Shown: in pieces, positions 23,936 through 36,126 of the stretch
Position numbering within the stretch: the first letter of the stretch is position 1
How the letters are laid out: each line of letters begins with the position of its first letter
From: Citrus sinensis
Lineage: Eukaryota; Streptophyta; Magnoliopsida; Sapindales; Rutaceae
Direction of reading: 5' to 3'
Length of the DNA: 64,000 nucleotides
Assembly: GCF_022201045.2 (NCBI RefSeq)
Contig: NC_068563.1
Location: 30,477,001 to 30,541,000, forward strand
Notes under the pieces: generated by a model
The model's input: only the letters and a program-made list of their open reading frames with translations
Told to the model about the DNA's origin: nothing
The model's database searches: none
Made by a program: the position numbers and the translations under genes

Positions 23936-23954
23936 AATTGTTTCTCCCGATATT

Positions 23955-25038
23955 ATCTTATGCCAATATTTCATTCATACAATTGAATTTTTGTTCAATC
24001 TCTTATGTTGGAATTAAATGAATTGAAATGAATACATCAAAGATGTCTTTTTGTGGTTTTTTCACAAAAAACATATATATTATGATGATTGGAATATGTA
24101 TATAACTATATATATTATTTTCACGTATGATCTCTAGTACTGTTTATAGCAGCATATGTTACAACTAACAAGTAATCATTAAGAATATACATGTATGAGT
24201 AAAATTAATTGTTATACACTGATTGAGTGAGTTTTTACTGGGGGATACTATAATTGTATGTAGTCTTCTCATTCGTACTTAACTAGATTGATCAACTTAA
24301 TTATATTGATAGAGAGATGTCATTTGTGTACTTGTGTGTGCGCGCGCGTGTGTAAAAACAATACGAGTTCCATCAACTTAATTAGCTTGATAAAGAGATA
24401 TCATTTGTGTGTGTGAGTGTGCGTGTGTGTGTACGCACGTATGTAGAGTAAGAGTTCCATTACTTACATATGATAAGACACAAGTTAAAATACCAAATAT
24501 ATATATATAACATCCAATTGACGAAGAGTCCAGCCATGATATAGAGCAATACTCAAACACGAATAGTGATAGGCTTAACCGCAGGGCTGAATCTATCAAA
24601 ATAATCAATCCCAGGCCGCTGATGAATTGGCAACGAGGCGAGCCCTGTACCGCTCAACACTGCCGTTTCCGCTTAACCCGAAAGACCCACTTAGACCCAA
24701 CAATCTTTTGATGAGGAGATGATGGTACTAGTTCCCAGGTGCCATTACGAGGAGTTTGAGGCCAATATTTCATTCATACAATTGAATTTTTGTCATTTGT
24801 GTACTTGTGTGTGCGCGCGCGTGTAAAAACAGTACGAGTTCCATCAACTTAATTAGCTTGATAAAGAGATATCATTTGTGTGTGTGAGTGTGCGTGTGTG
24901 TGTGTACGCACGTATGAAGAGTAAGAGTTCCATTACTTTCATATGATAAGAAACAAGTTAAAATACCAAATATATATATATATATATATATAACATCCAA
25001 TTGACGAAGAGTCCAGCCATGATATAGAGCAATACTCA
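23955..25038. repeat. Partly deleted tandem duplication
   Basis: A segment beginning GCCAATATTTCATTCATACA (about 23959) recurs at about 24761. Bases 24318-24556, rich in TG/CG dinucleotide runs, recur at 24793-25038 with a few substitutions and a longer (TA)n tract. The second copy lacks about 325 bp corresponding to 23994-24320, with a TGT microhomology at the junction. The copia RT scrap (24557-24757) lies between the copies. Confidence 0.85.
24557..24757 (-). pseudogene. Copia reverse-transcriptase fragment
   Basis: On the minus strand, disjoint frames give recognisable copia RT pieces: NGTWELVP, GSKWVFRVK, then RYRARLVA and GIDYFD...FSPAVKPI. Stops and frameshifts separate them, so the piece is dead. 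It is not part of the intact element at 18.9-23.9 kb, whose corresponding segment differs in sequence. Confidence 0.8.
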
Positions 25039-25043
25039 ATCCC

Positions 25044-25179
25044 TAAAATGCTGTATTATAAATATATAGATATCTCTTTATGAGCGGTATAGGGCTCATA
25101 AAGAGATATCTATATATATATTTTCAGAGGCAATAGAACCGGCTTAATTGCTTTTGTAAAATTATAATACAGCATTTTA
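25044..25179. mobile_element. Foldback/MITE-like element with nested inverted repeats
   Basis: The outer 18-bp ends are exact inverted repeats (TAAAATGCTGTATTATAA at 25044-25061; complement at 25162-25179). A second exact pair inside, ATATAGATATCTCTTTATGA and its complement, forms a 22-bp stem around 25065-25115 with a loop of about 8 bases. No clear target duplication is seen. Confidence 0.7.
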
Positions 25180-27875
25180 ACACCACAGTTATTGGAGTTT
25201 GAGGCCACCACCGGCAAAAGGAGAACGGTTGGTAGCTGTAGCCTGTAGCCCGTAGCTGAAGAGATTGACCCAATCCCAAATGGAATGGAAGATTGGGTCG
25301 TCTAAGATGGACCCAAAAGATGGCCAAAGATGGACTCGGACTTGGACTGCAAGAGGCGCCCACTCACTCACTGATGCCCCATTTACATTTATATGACATT
25401 CACGATAATTCACAGACAGTGAATTACAAGTGTAAATGTAATGCTAACTTGCTAGTGCGTGACGGTAAATGAGAGAAATGACGACTAAAGAAAGAAAAGA
25501 AGAGACATTTAATTTAAGGGTTCGATTATGTTAGAGTTGCTTAATTTTTAAGTCATTAATGATAGTTATACGATCATAACAATATTTATTTGTGCTTATA
25601 CATTAATCATCAGTATTTTGAAGGTGGAGTAACTCCAACACAACCGTTGCCTTAATTTAAACATGGGACATGAGATGAGATGAGACGAGACACGGTCACG
25701 ATGGATGAATGAATTGAGAATAACGACCTAGCAGATTCAACTAACTACAGCAGTACCTGTACCTCAGCCTAAGCCTAATGGAGCGTTCGTGCATTTCCGG
25801 CAAATGGAGTATTTCTCGGTCTTTGTCTTGTTTGTTGGCTAATTCAAATTTTGAATGAAAACATAATAATACTCAACCCAATATCATCATATCATACGCA
25901 CGGACCGGACCGGACTGCACTGGACTTTTCTGTTTGTCCTTTTTTTCAGAAAGCATATTTAATTATTTCCCACTAAAATAGCATGACCCCACGTCACTCC
26001 CTGAAAATCCCACTGCTCAAATCACTCCAAGCTTCCACTAGGCTAGGCTCCTCCCTCTGTCCGCATACTGAGAACCCAACACCGGCACTCACGACGGCGA
26101 CCTCTCACTCTTTTTTTTTTTTTTTTAATGAATTATGCCGTTACGACAACGAGTTAGTCAAAACACACGGATACAGATATGTCTGTCTGTATTTATTTTA
26201 TTTTTTAAGTCATTAGATTCTTTCTCGCCCTTCTTTATTATTTTGTCTATTGCTTCTTATTAGTATAGTAGTAGTAGTTCAACTGCATCTTTGTCACTAT
26301 CTCTCTCTCCTAGACTTTCAATTTTCGTTTTGAATTTGGAGAGAAATATTGCCTGGCGTGTGCTTGCTTTCATTTTCAAATTTGAAGATGCGATGCTGAA
26401 ATTAATTGAATGAATGAACCCCATTTCACTAAACTAAATAAAAAGGAGACCTAGATCCAAATACAGCAGATTAAGCATTAACTTTCCGAAGGGAACGCTG
26501 AGGCCCGAACACTGAGAGTATCCTTCCATATGGGTATTAAGGTTGTTTACTCACTCTTTTCACCTTCTGCAATCTGCATGCATGCATTTGAAGTTCTCTT
26601 GTGTTTGCATGTTAGTTTGTTTGCTTTAGGGTTCTAACTAAGAGAAGCGGCAAATTAGAGGACTGGAACTGAGAGGGATATATATCCACATCCATCCATT
26701 ATTGTTTCTTTCTTGATGGGTCAGTGTTAAATTAAAATTAAGAAACAGAAAATTTGTGTTTTTAGAGGAAAAAGGACCACTGGAATCTGTCCTTTGGATT
26801 CTTCTTCTTTTGCTTCAATTCTTGTCTCTCACTCAGTTAAGCTTTGAGCAATCACTTCATCATTGTTTGTCTTATAGATTTTCAAATCATTCATGCCCCA
26901 CTTACTCACCCTTAACTTTTTCTCGTTTTAATTTTTACTTTCTTTTTACCTATATATTCAAAGTATAGCTTTTTTTTTTTTTTTAATTTAAAATCTTTCA
27001 TTTTTAATAATCGGAAGTTTTGGGGACCGCTTGAAGCTGAAAGGCTAAGTATGAAAAAGGTCAAAAGTAACCAATTTTCCTTATCTATAGCTAAAAGTTT
27101 GAAAACTTTTTATGGGCGTGTTAACAAAATGCTGTCCCTTTTAACTCATAATGGAAACAACTTTTGTCTTCAATTTTATGAATGCCTAGACTCGGGGGTT
27201 GGATACCCCACTTTTTTCTCTCAGTAGTGAAATTGAAAGAAGTCTTTTCTTAGTCTTGGTCATTTCCTCTTCCTTTTTCTAGACAATCAGATCATCATAA
27301 TTTTCACAAAAAAAAAAAAAAAAATCACCGATGTCATTCCACAACTCTAACTTTCATGTAAATTGAAATGTAATCAATTACCGTAAGCAATGTATTGCTC
27401 ACAATTTTAATGTTATTTTAATACCCGTTCATTTTATTGTGACCTTCCTTTCAACTTTTGTTTTTGGATGATTGATCTTAAAGAGGGTATTAGATTTAAG
27501 CTCACCACTTGTCTTAATGTGCATTTGCATTGTTGTCTTGAAAACGACTGGTAGCTGCATGCATTCATGACTTCTTTTGTCTTTATTATATGTTCACAAG
27601 TGGTACAGTGATTTCTTTTTCTAATTTCTAATTTTAAGTCCTGTCCTCCAGTCGTCCTAGTTATCCAGTAATTATGGACAATAAACATTTATTAGATTTC
27701 ACATTTAAATCCACTATCAGAAACAGATATTTGATGCTTCTAGTGATTCTGCAGTATTTATGATGCTTTGTTTGCATTTGTACATTGGCTGATAGGCACT
27801 TAAAAGAGGTCAAGGTTTTTGGGAAAAATTCCAGAATGTGTTTATGTGATAAATGACAAGGCTTGTGATTAGAAG
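25180..27875. other. Intergenic DNA and 5' region of the DUF547 gene
   Basis: No independent gene is supported. A possible short first coding exon (ATG GGT ATT AAG, 26530-26541, followed by GT) could be spliced to the TTAG acceptor at 27869-27872, giving an N-terminus MGIKKMCDSS; this is only frame-compatible, not proven. The DUF547 promoter and leader should lie between about 26200 and 27870. Confidence 0.45.
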
Positions 27876-30800
27876 ATGTGCGATTCATCAGTTGTGCAAT
27901 CTGAATCTGCCTTTGGCTTGTAAGTGTGAACTTTGTTCTCATTTTTTTTTCATTATTATTTGTAATTGTTCTTTTTTCCCTTTGGTTTTGCATGGAGCTC
28001 TGACTTGTATCCTTTGTACGCTCCTTTTTTTTTAAAAAAAAATACTCACATTCTTATACAGGGATGTTTCGATCTCCAAAATTTCTCATACTGGAGCAAG
28101 CTGCTATAATGCGGACTCTCACTTAGAAACAGTGGCTGAACTTTACATTGACAATTCATCTGCAGAGGTTTGTTCTGGTTGGCATGTCTTTTTGGTGGAT
28201 CATAATTTGATTCCTTCCCCCCCCGCCCCCCCCCCCCCCCGCCAATATTTAATATTTAAAATCATTTTGATAAAGATTTGGTAAAACAAGACAGGACCAC
28301 GTTGTAGGGTGTGTGAATTTATTTTTCTAGTTCATTCTTGCTGTTTCCACTTCTCCCCTTTGGATGCCTGCTCCATATATTTTCAGGGATCGATTTTCAT
28401 AGATTTTTCCTGAATTTTAATTTCTTAATGAGAGCTTTGAGTGTCAGTATATTGAGCTAGATGGGGACATAGTTTCACTTGTAACGTTTATTTCTTAGTT
28501 AATTTCAGTTGGATTTGGAAGCGTATTCTATATTAACTTCTTATTAGTGTTTTCTTTGAATTGTCAATCTGAAACATCTTCTTGACATCTATTTGTTTTT
28601 TATTATGTCTGTCATTTCTTTTTCTTCTGTTGTTCAAATTACATTTTATGTTGACAGTAAATTTGGTGATTGGATTAGGTATGGAACTCTGGTGAAGAGG
28701 CTGACAATCCTGGATCGAGCACTAGAAGCAGTGATTCTTCCCCTTACCGAATTCAACTTGAGCAGGATGTAAGCTTCAGCTATTGGCCCACTGTTCTATT
28801 GTGTTATATGGAATACTTTGTGTTATCATGCTTTTGCTTTCATGTTGTGGGTCATCCTTGGTTCTTGTGACTGTCTTCTTATGGAGGATTCCTTTGTTCT
28901 TGGTAAAGGAATAAAGGCTAAATCTCTTTGGAAAAGTGCAGTGGCAGCACTGTTTTGGGTGATATTGTAGGAAAGAAACATATTTATTTTTTGAAGGGAA
29001 AGGCCTGGACAATATTGAAGAATTTTGGTATAGAGTCCATCTTCTTGCTTTGCTTTGGGTTCAGTCTCCAAGGAGTTCCAGGATTCTTTTTTTCTCCATT
29101 CATCTAAATTGGGAGGGGATTTTAAGATAGGGTATTAAAGTTGGAATAGCATGTTATAGGAGCGGTTGTGTATACTTTTGTATAGCACTAAAAGATTATC
29201 TTTTTTTCTTGCTTAGTGGACAACTGGTCCAATCTCTACTTTGATTTTTCTCCATTAATACACTTTTGAGTTTCTTTCCAAAAAAGGAAAAAAAAATCTT
29301 TGTGTTTTCATGCTTTAACCTATGACAGTTATAGAAATGGAATGACCTCAAAAAAGTATTATATGGCATGCATGTCCTGTCTGTAGTATGCCTGGAATGG
29401 CTATAATAGACATGGGACTTTCTGATTGCAGACAGTTTTTGAACTACTAATTTCAAATTATGAGTTAGTGGCTAATAATGTAATATAAACTGTCAGAAGT
29501 TACTTCCAGGGAGAAAATGCTGTAGACACTGCTGCCAAATACTTTAATGGATCTTATAACACTAGATTAGTGAGAGAAACTCATAAACACCTTTCATTCT
29601 CAGGGTTCTTATTTCTTTGCACATATTTCTGATCTATGAGTGTCCTAGGTAGCATGCTTGTAAACTTACAAATAAATAGCTCTGTCTGAGAGATACCTTT
29701 ATAAATATGTGGAAACTTGCATATGAAATTCTAGAGACAGAGTTTTTGAGCTCCGTACCTCCATTTCTCTTAAATTTAGTATCTTGTTTGCTTGAATGTT
29801 CAGAGCAAAGGTTTTGTCATCTTCAGTTGGTTTTGGTATTTCATATATCTATCAAACTTGCTGCTAAAAGCCTTCTTATCTGTTTTAATATCTGCTATGC
29901 TACCATGCACCAAATTTAGAAGCTTTTTTAAGGTTTCTGTATCGTTATTGTCAAGTATAACATCATGATAATATCATTGTAACAGGTTCAAAGATTACAA
30001 GAAAAGCTTCAAGAGGAGATGGTACTGCATGTCTCTCTGGAAAATGCCATTAAGAAAAATACTATGAAGTTATCTAGTCCGTCATGCTTTTCCCATGAAG
30101 TAAGCTGTCCTTTTTTTTTTTTTAAATCCTTTGACTAATCTCATTTTTCTAAATCTGTGTGGATGAACATTTTCATTCTGAGCTCACAAAATTATCCTTT
30201 TGTATTGATACTCAACTTGTCGAAATTATTTTTGGGTTCAAACCTCTTAAGATGTGTACAACAGTTCCCTCTGCGAACATGTAATCCTGTATTATTTGAT
30301 ATTAAATTAGAACAATTGAGTGCCAAACTTTGTTAGTTTGTTGCACCATGCAATAGATAATGTTTACTTGGGCTAGCGTACACATTTTGCAGGTCTGTTA
30401 CTTGCTTGAATGTCTTTGCAAAATTGTTAAGGGTAATTTTGCATGTTTTGCTGATTGACATTCCAAGCAGTGCTCCTGAAATTCAAGTTCTCCCATCTTA
30501 TTCTGACGTTTCTAATTGTTCCACTCTATACAATTCATTACAATGTGTCCAGCTTACATGCAAACTGCATCAAAGTAGAGTATAAAGGTTGACTAAAAGA
30601 TGAACAAAGTAAACAGAAATTTAGTTTAAAAAATCATTGGGTAAGAATCTAAAGCTTTGCCTAATATACTATGGCCATGGTAACATCAAAACAAGTACTC
30701 AGATTAACTTAGTTTCCTAATATGGTTTGTGAATATCATATTGAATTATGGACAAGGCTTTTACTAGGTTTGTTACCATTGTAAATTGATGTAAAATCTT

Positions 30801-33561
30801 TTTCTTCTCATACTTGTTTAGGCACAGGAGCTTTTGTCTAATATTGCTCTACTGGAGACTACAGTTTCAAAGCTTGAACAAGAGATGGTCTCCTTGCATT
30901 TCCAGCTCAGTCAAGAAAGAAATGAACGGAGGCTTGCTGAATATCGTTTAAGGCATTCATCTTCTCCAACATTGTCTGGTTGCTTCCCTGACATTACAGA
31001 AACACTGGTATTCATTCCGTTTTCATGCATAAATCCATCTAAGACTATAACAACTTTTGGATATTATTATCTCTATGTTCTGAAATTTCCAATTCTATCC
31101 GACATGTACAAATAGATAAAATAACCAGATATAATATGGGTTGTCCTTTTTCGAACTATTATGTACCTTTCAAGAGTCCTTCGCCTTCTGCCTAGGGTAT
31201 TAGTCTTAGTTTCTGCATAAACCAGATTCTAATTTTTTTGGATCCTTCTACCTTATATATGATGTTCGTGTAACTCTTTTTCTTCATCACCCAGATTTCA
31301 TCTTCTTTAATGTCTTTGAAGCATTTGAATGCTCAAGTGCATCATTCCTCAGAGGGTGACTCATGCCCAGAGCAGGGTGACCAACTGTTAGAATCTACCA
31401 GTGAATCATCTTGTATTGAGTCAACAATGGAGGTATCTCTAGATTTCTTTTCCTGCGGAGATTTTAACCTTTGACCTTGCTCGGAGCACATAGCCACATT
31501 CTACTTTCAACTTGTAGAGTTTTGGTCCACTTAATTAGCGATGCCATTATTTTCTTATTTTTAGTTTTAGAATGTCATTGAATTTGACCTATTCTGGTGA
31601 ACGAAATGACAATATAGAAGTACTTATGTTCTTTATGCAATGATGTAGTGGGGAGAATTTACAAATTTGAAACTGAACCACATATATCCTAATTTAATTT
31701 GAAAGACTGTTGGTTGCCTGCTTGTTCACAAAAGAAGCTGCATTAGGAAGGCATCCTTTGTTTTGATGGTTCAAATTTTAATATATGATATTTTGCATCA
31801 GTATGCAGATGATTCAGTTGTCCTTTCACATGAGAAGAAAATATCCACTAAGACTGGCTTCAAATCTAGTCAACCTGTGGAGTTCAGGAAGGTTCCTACT
31901 GGAATGTCATCTAAAGGCCTTTGGAATAATCCTAATCAATTATCAGAAGAGATGGTTCGGTGTATGAAAAATATATTTATGTCTCTGGCAGATTCAGCTC
32001 TACCAGCTAAATCGTCTGCACTGGAGAGCCAATGCTCAACTCTGTCCCCACGTGGACATCTTTCAAACTCATCGTGGTGGTCATCATCTGACTGTTCAAT
32101 GATTCAGAGCCCTCAAATTGATATGCAAAATAACTCTGGAGTTTTGGCATCAGAGAATGTTTTTGATCCCTATAGAGTGCGTGGAAAGTTAAGCTGGGCA
32201 GACATCGGAAACTATGGATTAGCAATGGAAGTTTCTTGGATGTCGGTTGGTAAGCAACAATTAGAATATGCTTCAGGGGCACTAAAGACGTTTAGGTGGG
32301 ATATCATTTCGCTTTTGCGTTTTTCTTTTTCCCCTTGTCTGTCACTTCTAAGTTCTAGTATATCAGTTGGAGACTGTTGCAACATTCCAAAGTTTTATCT
32401 GATCAACACTGTAATTTTTCTGTTTGGAGAGCAGAACACTAGTTGAGCAACTTGCCAAAGTGAACCCTGTGCACTTGAGCAGCAATGAGAAGCTTGCTTT
32501 CTGGATAAACCTATATAATGCATTGATCATGCATGTAAGACCCCTTTCATTAGATCTTTGCTTATGCTATTGAACATTTAATTTTGCAAAGAAAAATATC
32601 ATTTATGAGATGTTTCAGATAAATTACTTGCTGCACTATACCTTGTCTTTTACAGGCTTACCTGGCATATGGAGTCCCCAGAAATGACTTGAAGCTATTC
32701 TCTTTGATGCAAAAGGTTTGATTTTTGACTTGGATGGGCTTTCTCCTATACTTCTGCAGTTTGCAGTTGAGACTTTTTTAGACTATTATTATGTAGTTGT
32801 TCTCTTCATTTTTAAAATTTTTTGTCCAGGCAGCATATACTGTCGGGGGACATTCTTATAATGCTGCTGCTATTGAATATATGATTCTGAAGATGAAACC
32901 ACCTCTACATAGGCCTCAAATTGTATGTACATTGTTCAGCGATATTGTTGAACTGTTAATTCTCTTGTTATATCTCATTTCCTGATTTTCTAACAATAAT
33001 TGTTATTAGGCTTTGCTCCTTGCCCTTCAGAAGCTGAAGGTTACAGAGGAGCAAAGGAAGTGTGCAATTGATGAATATGAGCCACTTGTAGCTTTTGCTC
33101 TAATCTGTGGAATGTACTCATCACCTGCGGTAATTTTCAGCAAAATATTTGCTGTATTTCCTTGGTTATTTTTGTCTTTATGTATATCCTGTATGCCCAA
33201 AGAGTCGTATTTTGATTGACATGGTAGTGATTGGTAAATGCAGATCAGCATCTACACTGCTAAGAATGTAAGAGAGGAGCTTCAAGAAGCTCAGCGTGAC
33301 TTCATCCGTGCTTCAGTGGGTTTTAGCAGCAAAGGGAAGCTGTTGGTGCCAAAAATGTTGCATTGCTTTTGTAAAGGCTCTGTGGATGATGCAAATTTGG
33401 CTGTCTGGATATCTCATTACCTTCCACCACATCAGGCTGCCTTTGTTGAGCAATGCATATCACAGAGGCGGCAAAGCTTTCTTGGGTCTCGCAATTGTGG
33501 CATTCTTCCATTTGATTCTCGCTTCCGTTACTTATTTCTTCCTGACAAAATTCCCCACTGA
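27876..33561 (+). CDS. MIP1-type leucine zipper + DUF547 protein
   Basis: Twelve exons: 27876-27919, 28062-28167, 28679-28768, 29986-30099, 30822-31007, 31295-31432, 31802-32295, 32435-32534, 32656-32715, 32830-32922, 33010-33129 and 33244-33561. They join in phase across GT-AG introns to give 620 aa. A coiled-coil MIP1 leucine-zipper domain covers about residues 81-165 (VQRLQEKLQEEM, then EQEMVSLHFQLSQERNERR). A Ser-rich linker follows, then DUF547 at about 390-575 (NSNEKLAFWINLYNALIMH-like, AYLAYGVPRNDLKLFSLM, ISHYLPPHQAAFVE), ending SRFRYLFLPDKIPH. The biochemical role of DUF547 is not established. The start at 27876 is the first ATG in the first recognisable exon; an upstream exon could add a few residues. 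Resembles At3g13000 in type (from memory). Confidence 0.87.
28217..28240. repeat. Poly-C tract in a DUF547 intron
   Basis: Runs of 8 and 15 C are separated by one G within the intron after 28167. Third homopolymeric G/C tract in the window. Confidence 0.85.
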
Positions 33562-34724
33562 TGAAGGTTTTTTAGACTAACTTATGCATGCTAAACAACT
33601 TACTTGCATGGTCTGGGCTGGTAATTCAATCTTTATCCTGGGTTCTGGATGCTGCTTCAAAATTAGCTGTATCCCATCCGGTGTGAATCTTGGATGATTG
33701 CAGTTTTCGTCCTGTCCCTACAGACCAATTGCATCCCCCTCGGATGTTGTACATTTTGTTGAAGAGTAGCAGAGGTAAATACTGTGCTTTTTCGACCCGT
33801 ATATTTGTGTTATCCAGAAAAATGTTCAGTAAAGGATTAGAAGAGTTTGTATTCCAGATATTGATATTTCAATATGATAACTACTTTAAATTTAGTATAC
33901 TAGAGGAAGACTGCGAATGAAATAGTTTTGAAAGTTTGGCATTGAATGGAAGGGTGATCGATCATTGATGACAGTGGTACTATAGGAAGCAGCTAGTTCT
34001 TTTCTGTTTTGCACTAGTTCACATGCAGAGTTAGCTGCCTTGTGAAACATGTAATCGCTGTAGGCCACATAAGCGGTCTCAATCTGCATTGATGGGGAAC
34101 ACAAAGTGACAAAGATTTACGTATTCTGGTAGAGCTTGCAGCTGAAAATTCTACTATTATTTGGGCATGTGTTACGTTCTAACGACCAGTAACTGCAGCT
34201 ATAGCTGCAAAGATCAGAAACCCAAAACACTAAAATCGTGACTTGATATGTGCTTAATGAGAGCTGCCTGATGACTGGATGGATAAATTTACGAGATGAT
34301 TTTATTTGAAGACGTAATCTCACATATCATTGCCGAGTGAGTTCCAACCCTGTGTACCAAATATGGGGTTAATAGTTCCAACCCTCTATCTTTTATTTGA
34401 AGACGTAATATCACATATCATTTACTTGTGTTGCTCTTATTAATAATTTTTAATTTATAATTTAAATATAATAATGTTAATAATTATTAATTTATATAAT
34501 CAAAATTAATATTAAATAAATAGTTTATTTTATAATTATATTTTTTATTCACTTTATAATTAAAAACTATAATTCTTTAAATAAGAGTAAAATTATAATA
34601 TAAAATAATTCACTCCAAATTTAAGACAAAAGTAAACACATAAATGAAATTATAATTCTTGTTCCGCACTACTATTTTAATGTAAGTAAATTAGCTACAC
34701 CTCCACTCCCACTCCCAATACTTA
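33562..34724. other. 3' region of the DUF547 gene and intergenic DNA
   Basis: It holds the probable 3' UTR. A 32-bp unit containing TTTTATTTGAAGACGTAAT occurs at 34300-34331 and again at 34391-34422. The spacer between the copies itself contains GTTCCAACCCT twice. No gene is seen. Confidence 0.6.
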
Positions 34725-35414
34725 GGTCATGTTTGGTTTGAAGAAAAAGGGAGGAGAGTAAAAGAGTGGAATGGAGAGGAAATGAGAAGAAATGAATAGA
34801 GAATAGTAGTGAAATTAAATTTTGTTGTTTGGTTTGATATAAAATTTGATAAGGAAATGAATTATAATTTTTTTCTTTAGACAAATTTATCATTTACCTT
34901 AAATATTAAACTATTTATATTAGTAATAATATATATATATATAATAAAATGGCGGTCCGGTGTCTGGCAGTGGAAGTCCGACGGTGGTCCGACGACCTTC
35001 CGGCGAGGTTTGGTGGTAGTCCAGCGACATTCCGGCAAGGTCCAGCTGTAGTCCGGCGACATTCCGTCAAGGTTCGCGCGGTAGTCCGGCGAGGTCGGTG
35101 GTAGTCCGGCGACTTTCTGGTGGAGGTCCATTTATAATATTAAATCAATAAAATAAAACTATAAATAATTATTATTAATAGTATTAAATAAGTTAAAAAG
35201 ATGAAGGGTAATTTTAGAAACTTTAGTTTCTAATATACGAGGAATTTAAATTCTTTACTACTTAGTATGGAATTCAAATTCTACATTATGATGGATATTA
35301 AATTCTAATGGAAATTAAATTCTTATACATTTTGTCAAACCAAACAATGGAAATAAAAAGAAAATTTAAATTACTTTCATCTCCTACATTCTCTCCTCCT
35401 AACCAAACACCACC
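34725..35414. mobile_element. hAT-like MITE (about 690 bp)
   Basis: The left end reads GGTCATGTTTGGTTTG. The complement of the right end reads GGTGGTGTTTGGTTAGG, with further inverted similarity (GGGAGGAGAG; GGAGGAGAGAATG). These ends are typical of short hAT MITEs in eudicots. A clear 8-bp target duplication was not found. The right terminal block (CCAAACACCACCTTAGATTC) is present twice in tandem, at about 35403 and 35435. Confidence 0.65.
34951..35130. repeat. GC-rich minisatellite inside the MITE
   Basis: Six or so diverged copies of a unit of about 30 bp built around GGTAGTCCGGCGACATTCCG lie in strongly AT-rich surroundings. Composition changes abruptly at both ends. Short Pro/Arg-rich frames across it are repeat products, not genes. 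Confidence 0.85.
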
Positions 35415-35716
35415 TTAGATTCTCTATTCCCAACCAAACACCACCTTAGATTCTCCTTAGGGTTCCCACTTTAATTTTAAAAGTAAACGCTATCTAGAAT
35501 CTTGCCAAAAGTATAACCTCTAACAGGAATATAAAAGACTGCTTTCAACGCACGTAAATCAACTCATTCCCAAATACAATACGTCTCTTTTGAGGTTAAT
35601 GCTAAGTTACATGTATGTAACTTACAACCCTCTCACATGAATAGTGAGTGGTGTAGGATCCCTCTTTTGATATTGATTTGTTGAGCTCATGTGAAGCCAA
35701 AATGATTTTAAATTAA

Positions 35717-36126
35717 GGGTGTGTTTGGAATGCAGTATTATATAGTATTATAATACTATTCAAATTAATTTATTACTTACTTATATTTGGAAGTTTTGGA
35801 AGTTAAATTATAATACACCACAATTTGCCAATTTTTGCCTCATTGAGCAATTAAATATAATTTAATTATATTTTGATTTTGATTATAATAAATAAAATGT
35901 AAAAAATATATTATAATTTATTTTTGTTTAATAATAATACATTATAAAATTTTAATATAATTAATAATAAAATATTAATAAATTGAAATAATATTAATAT
36001 AAAATTAATATGGTATAGTGTAACACCAAACACCAAACAACATATAACATTGTTATTACAAAATGTTCATTTAATATAGCATAATCATTAAATAATGTAA
36101 TATAATTCAGAATGTCAAACACACCC
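35717..36126. mobile_element. hAT-like MITE (about 410 bp)
   Basis: The left end is GGGTGTGTTTGGAATGCAG. The complement of the right end is GGGTGTGTTTGACATTCTG. The interior is AT-rich with weak inverted symmetry. The target duplication was not resolved. Confidence 0.65.

Noticed and set aside
34877..35131. 84-aa minus-strand Pro/Arg-rich frame
   Set aside because: It is the translation of the minisatellite and its repeats.
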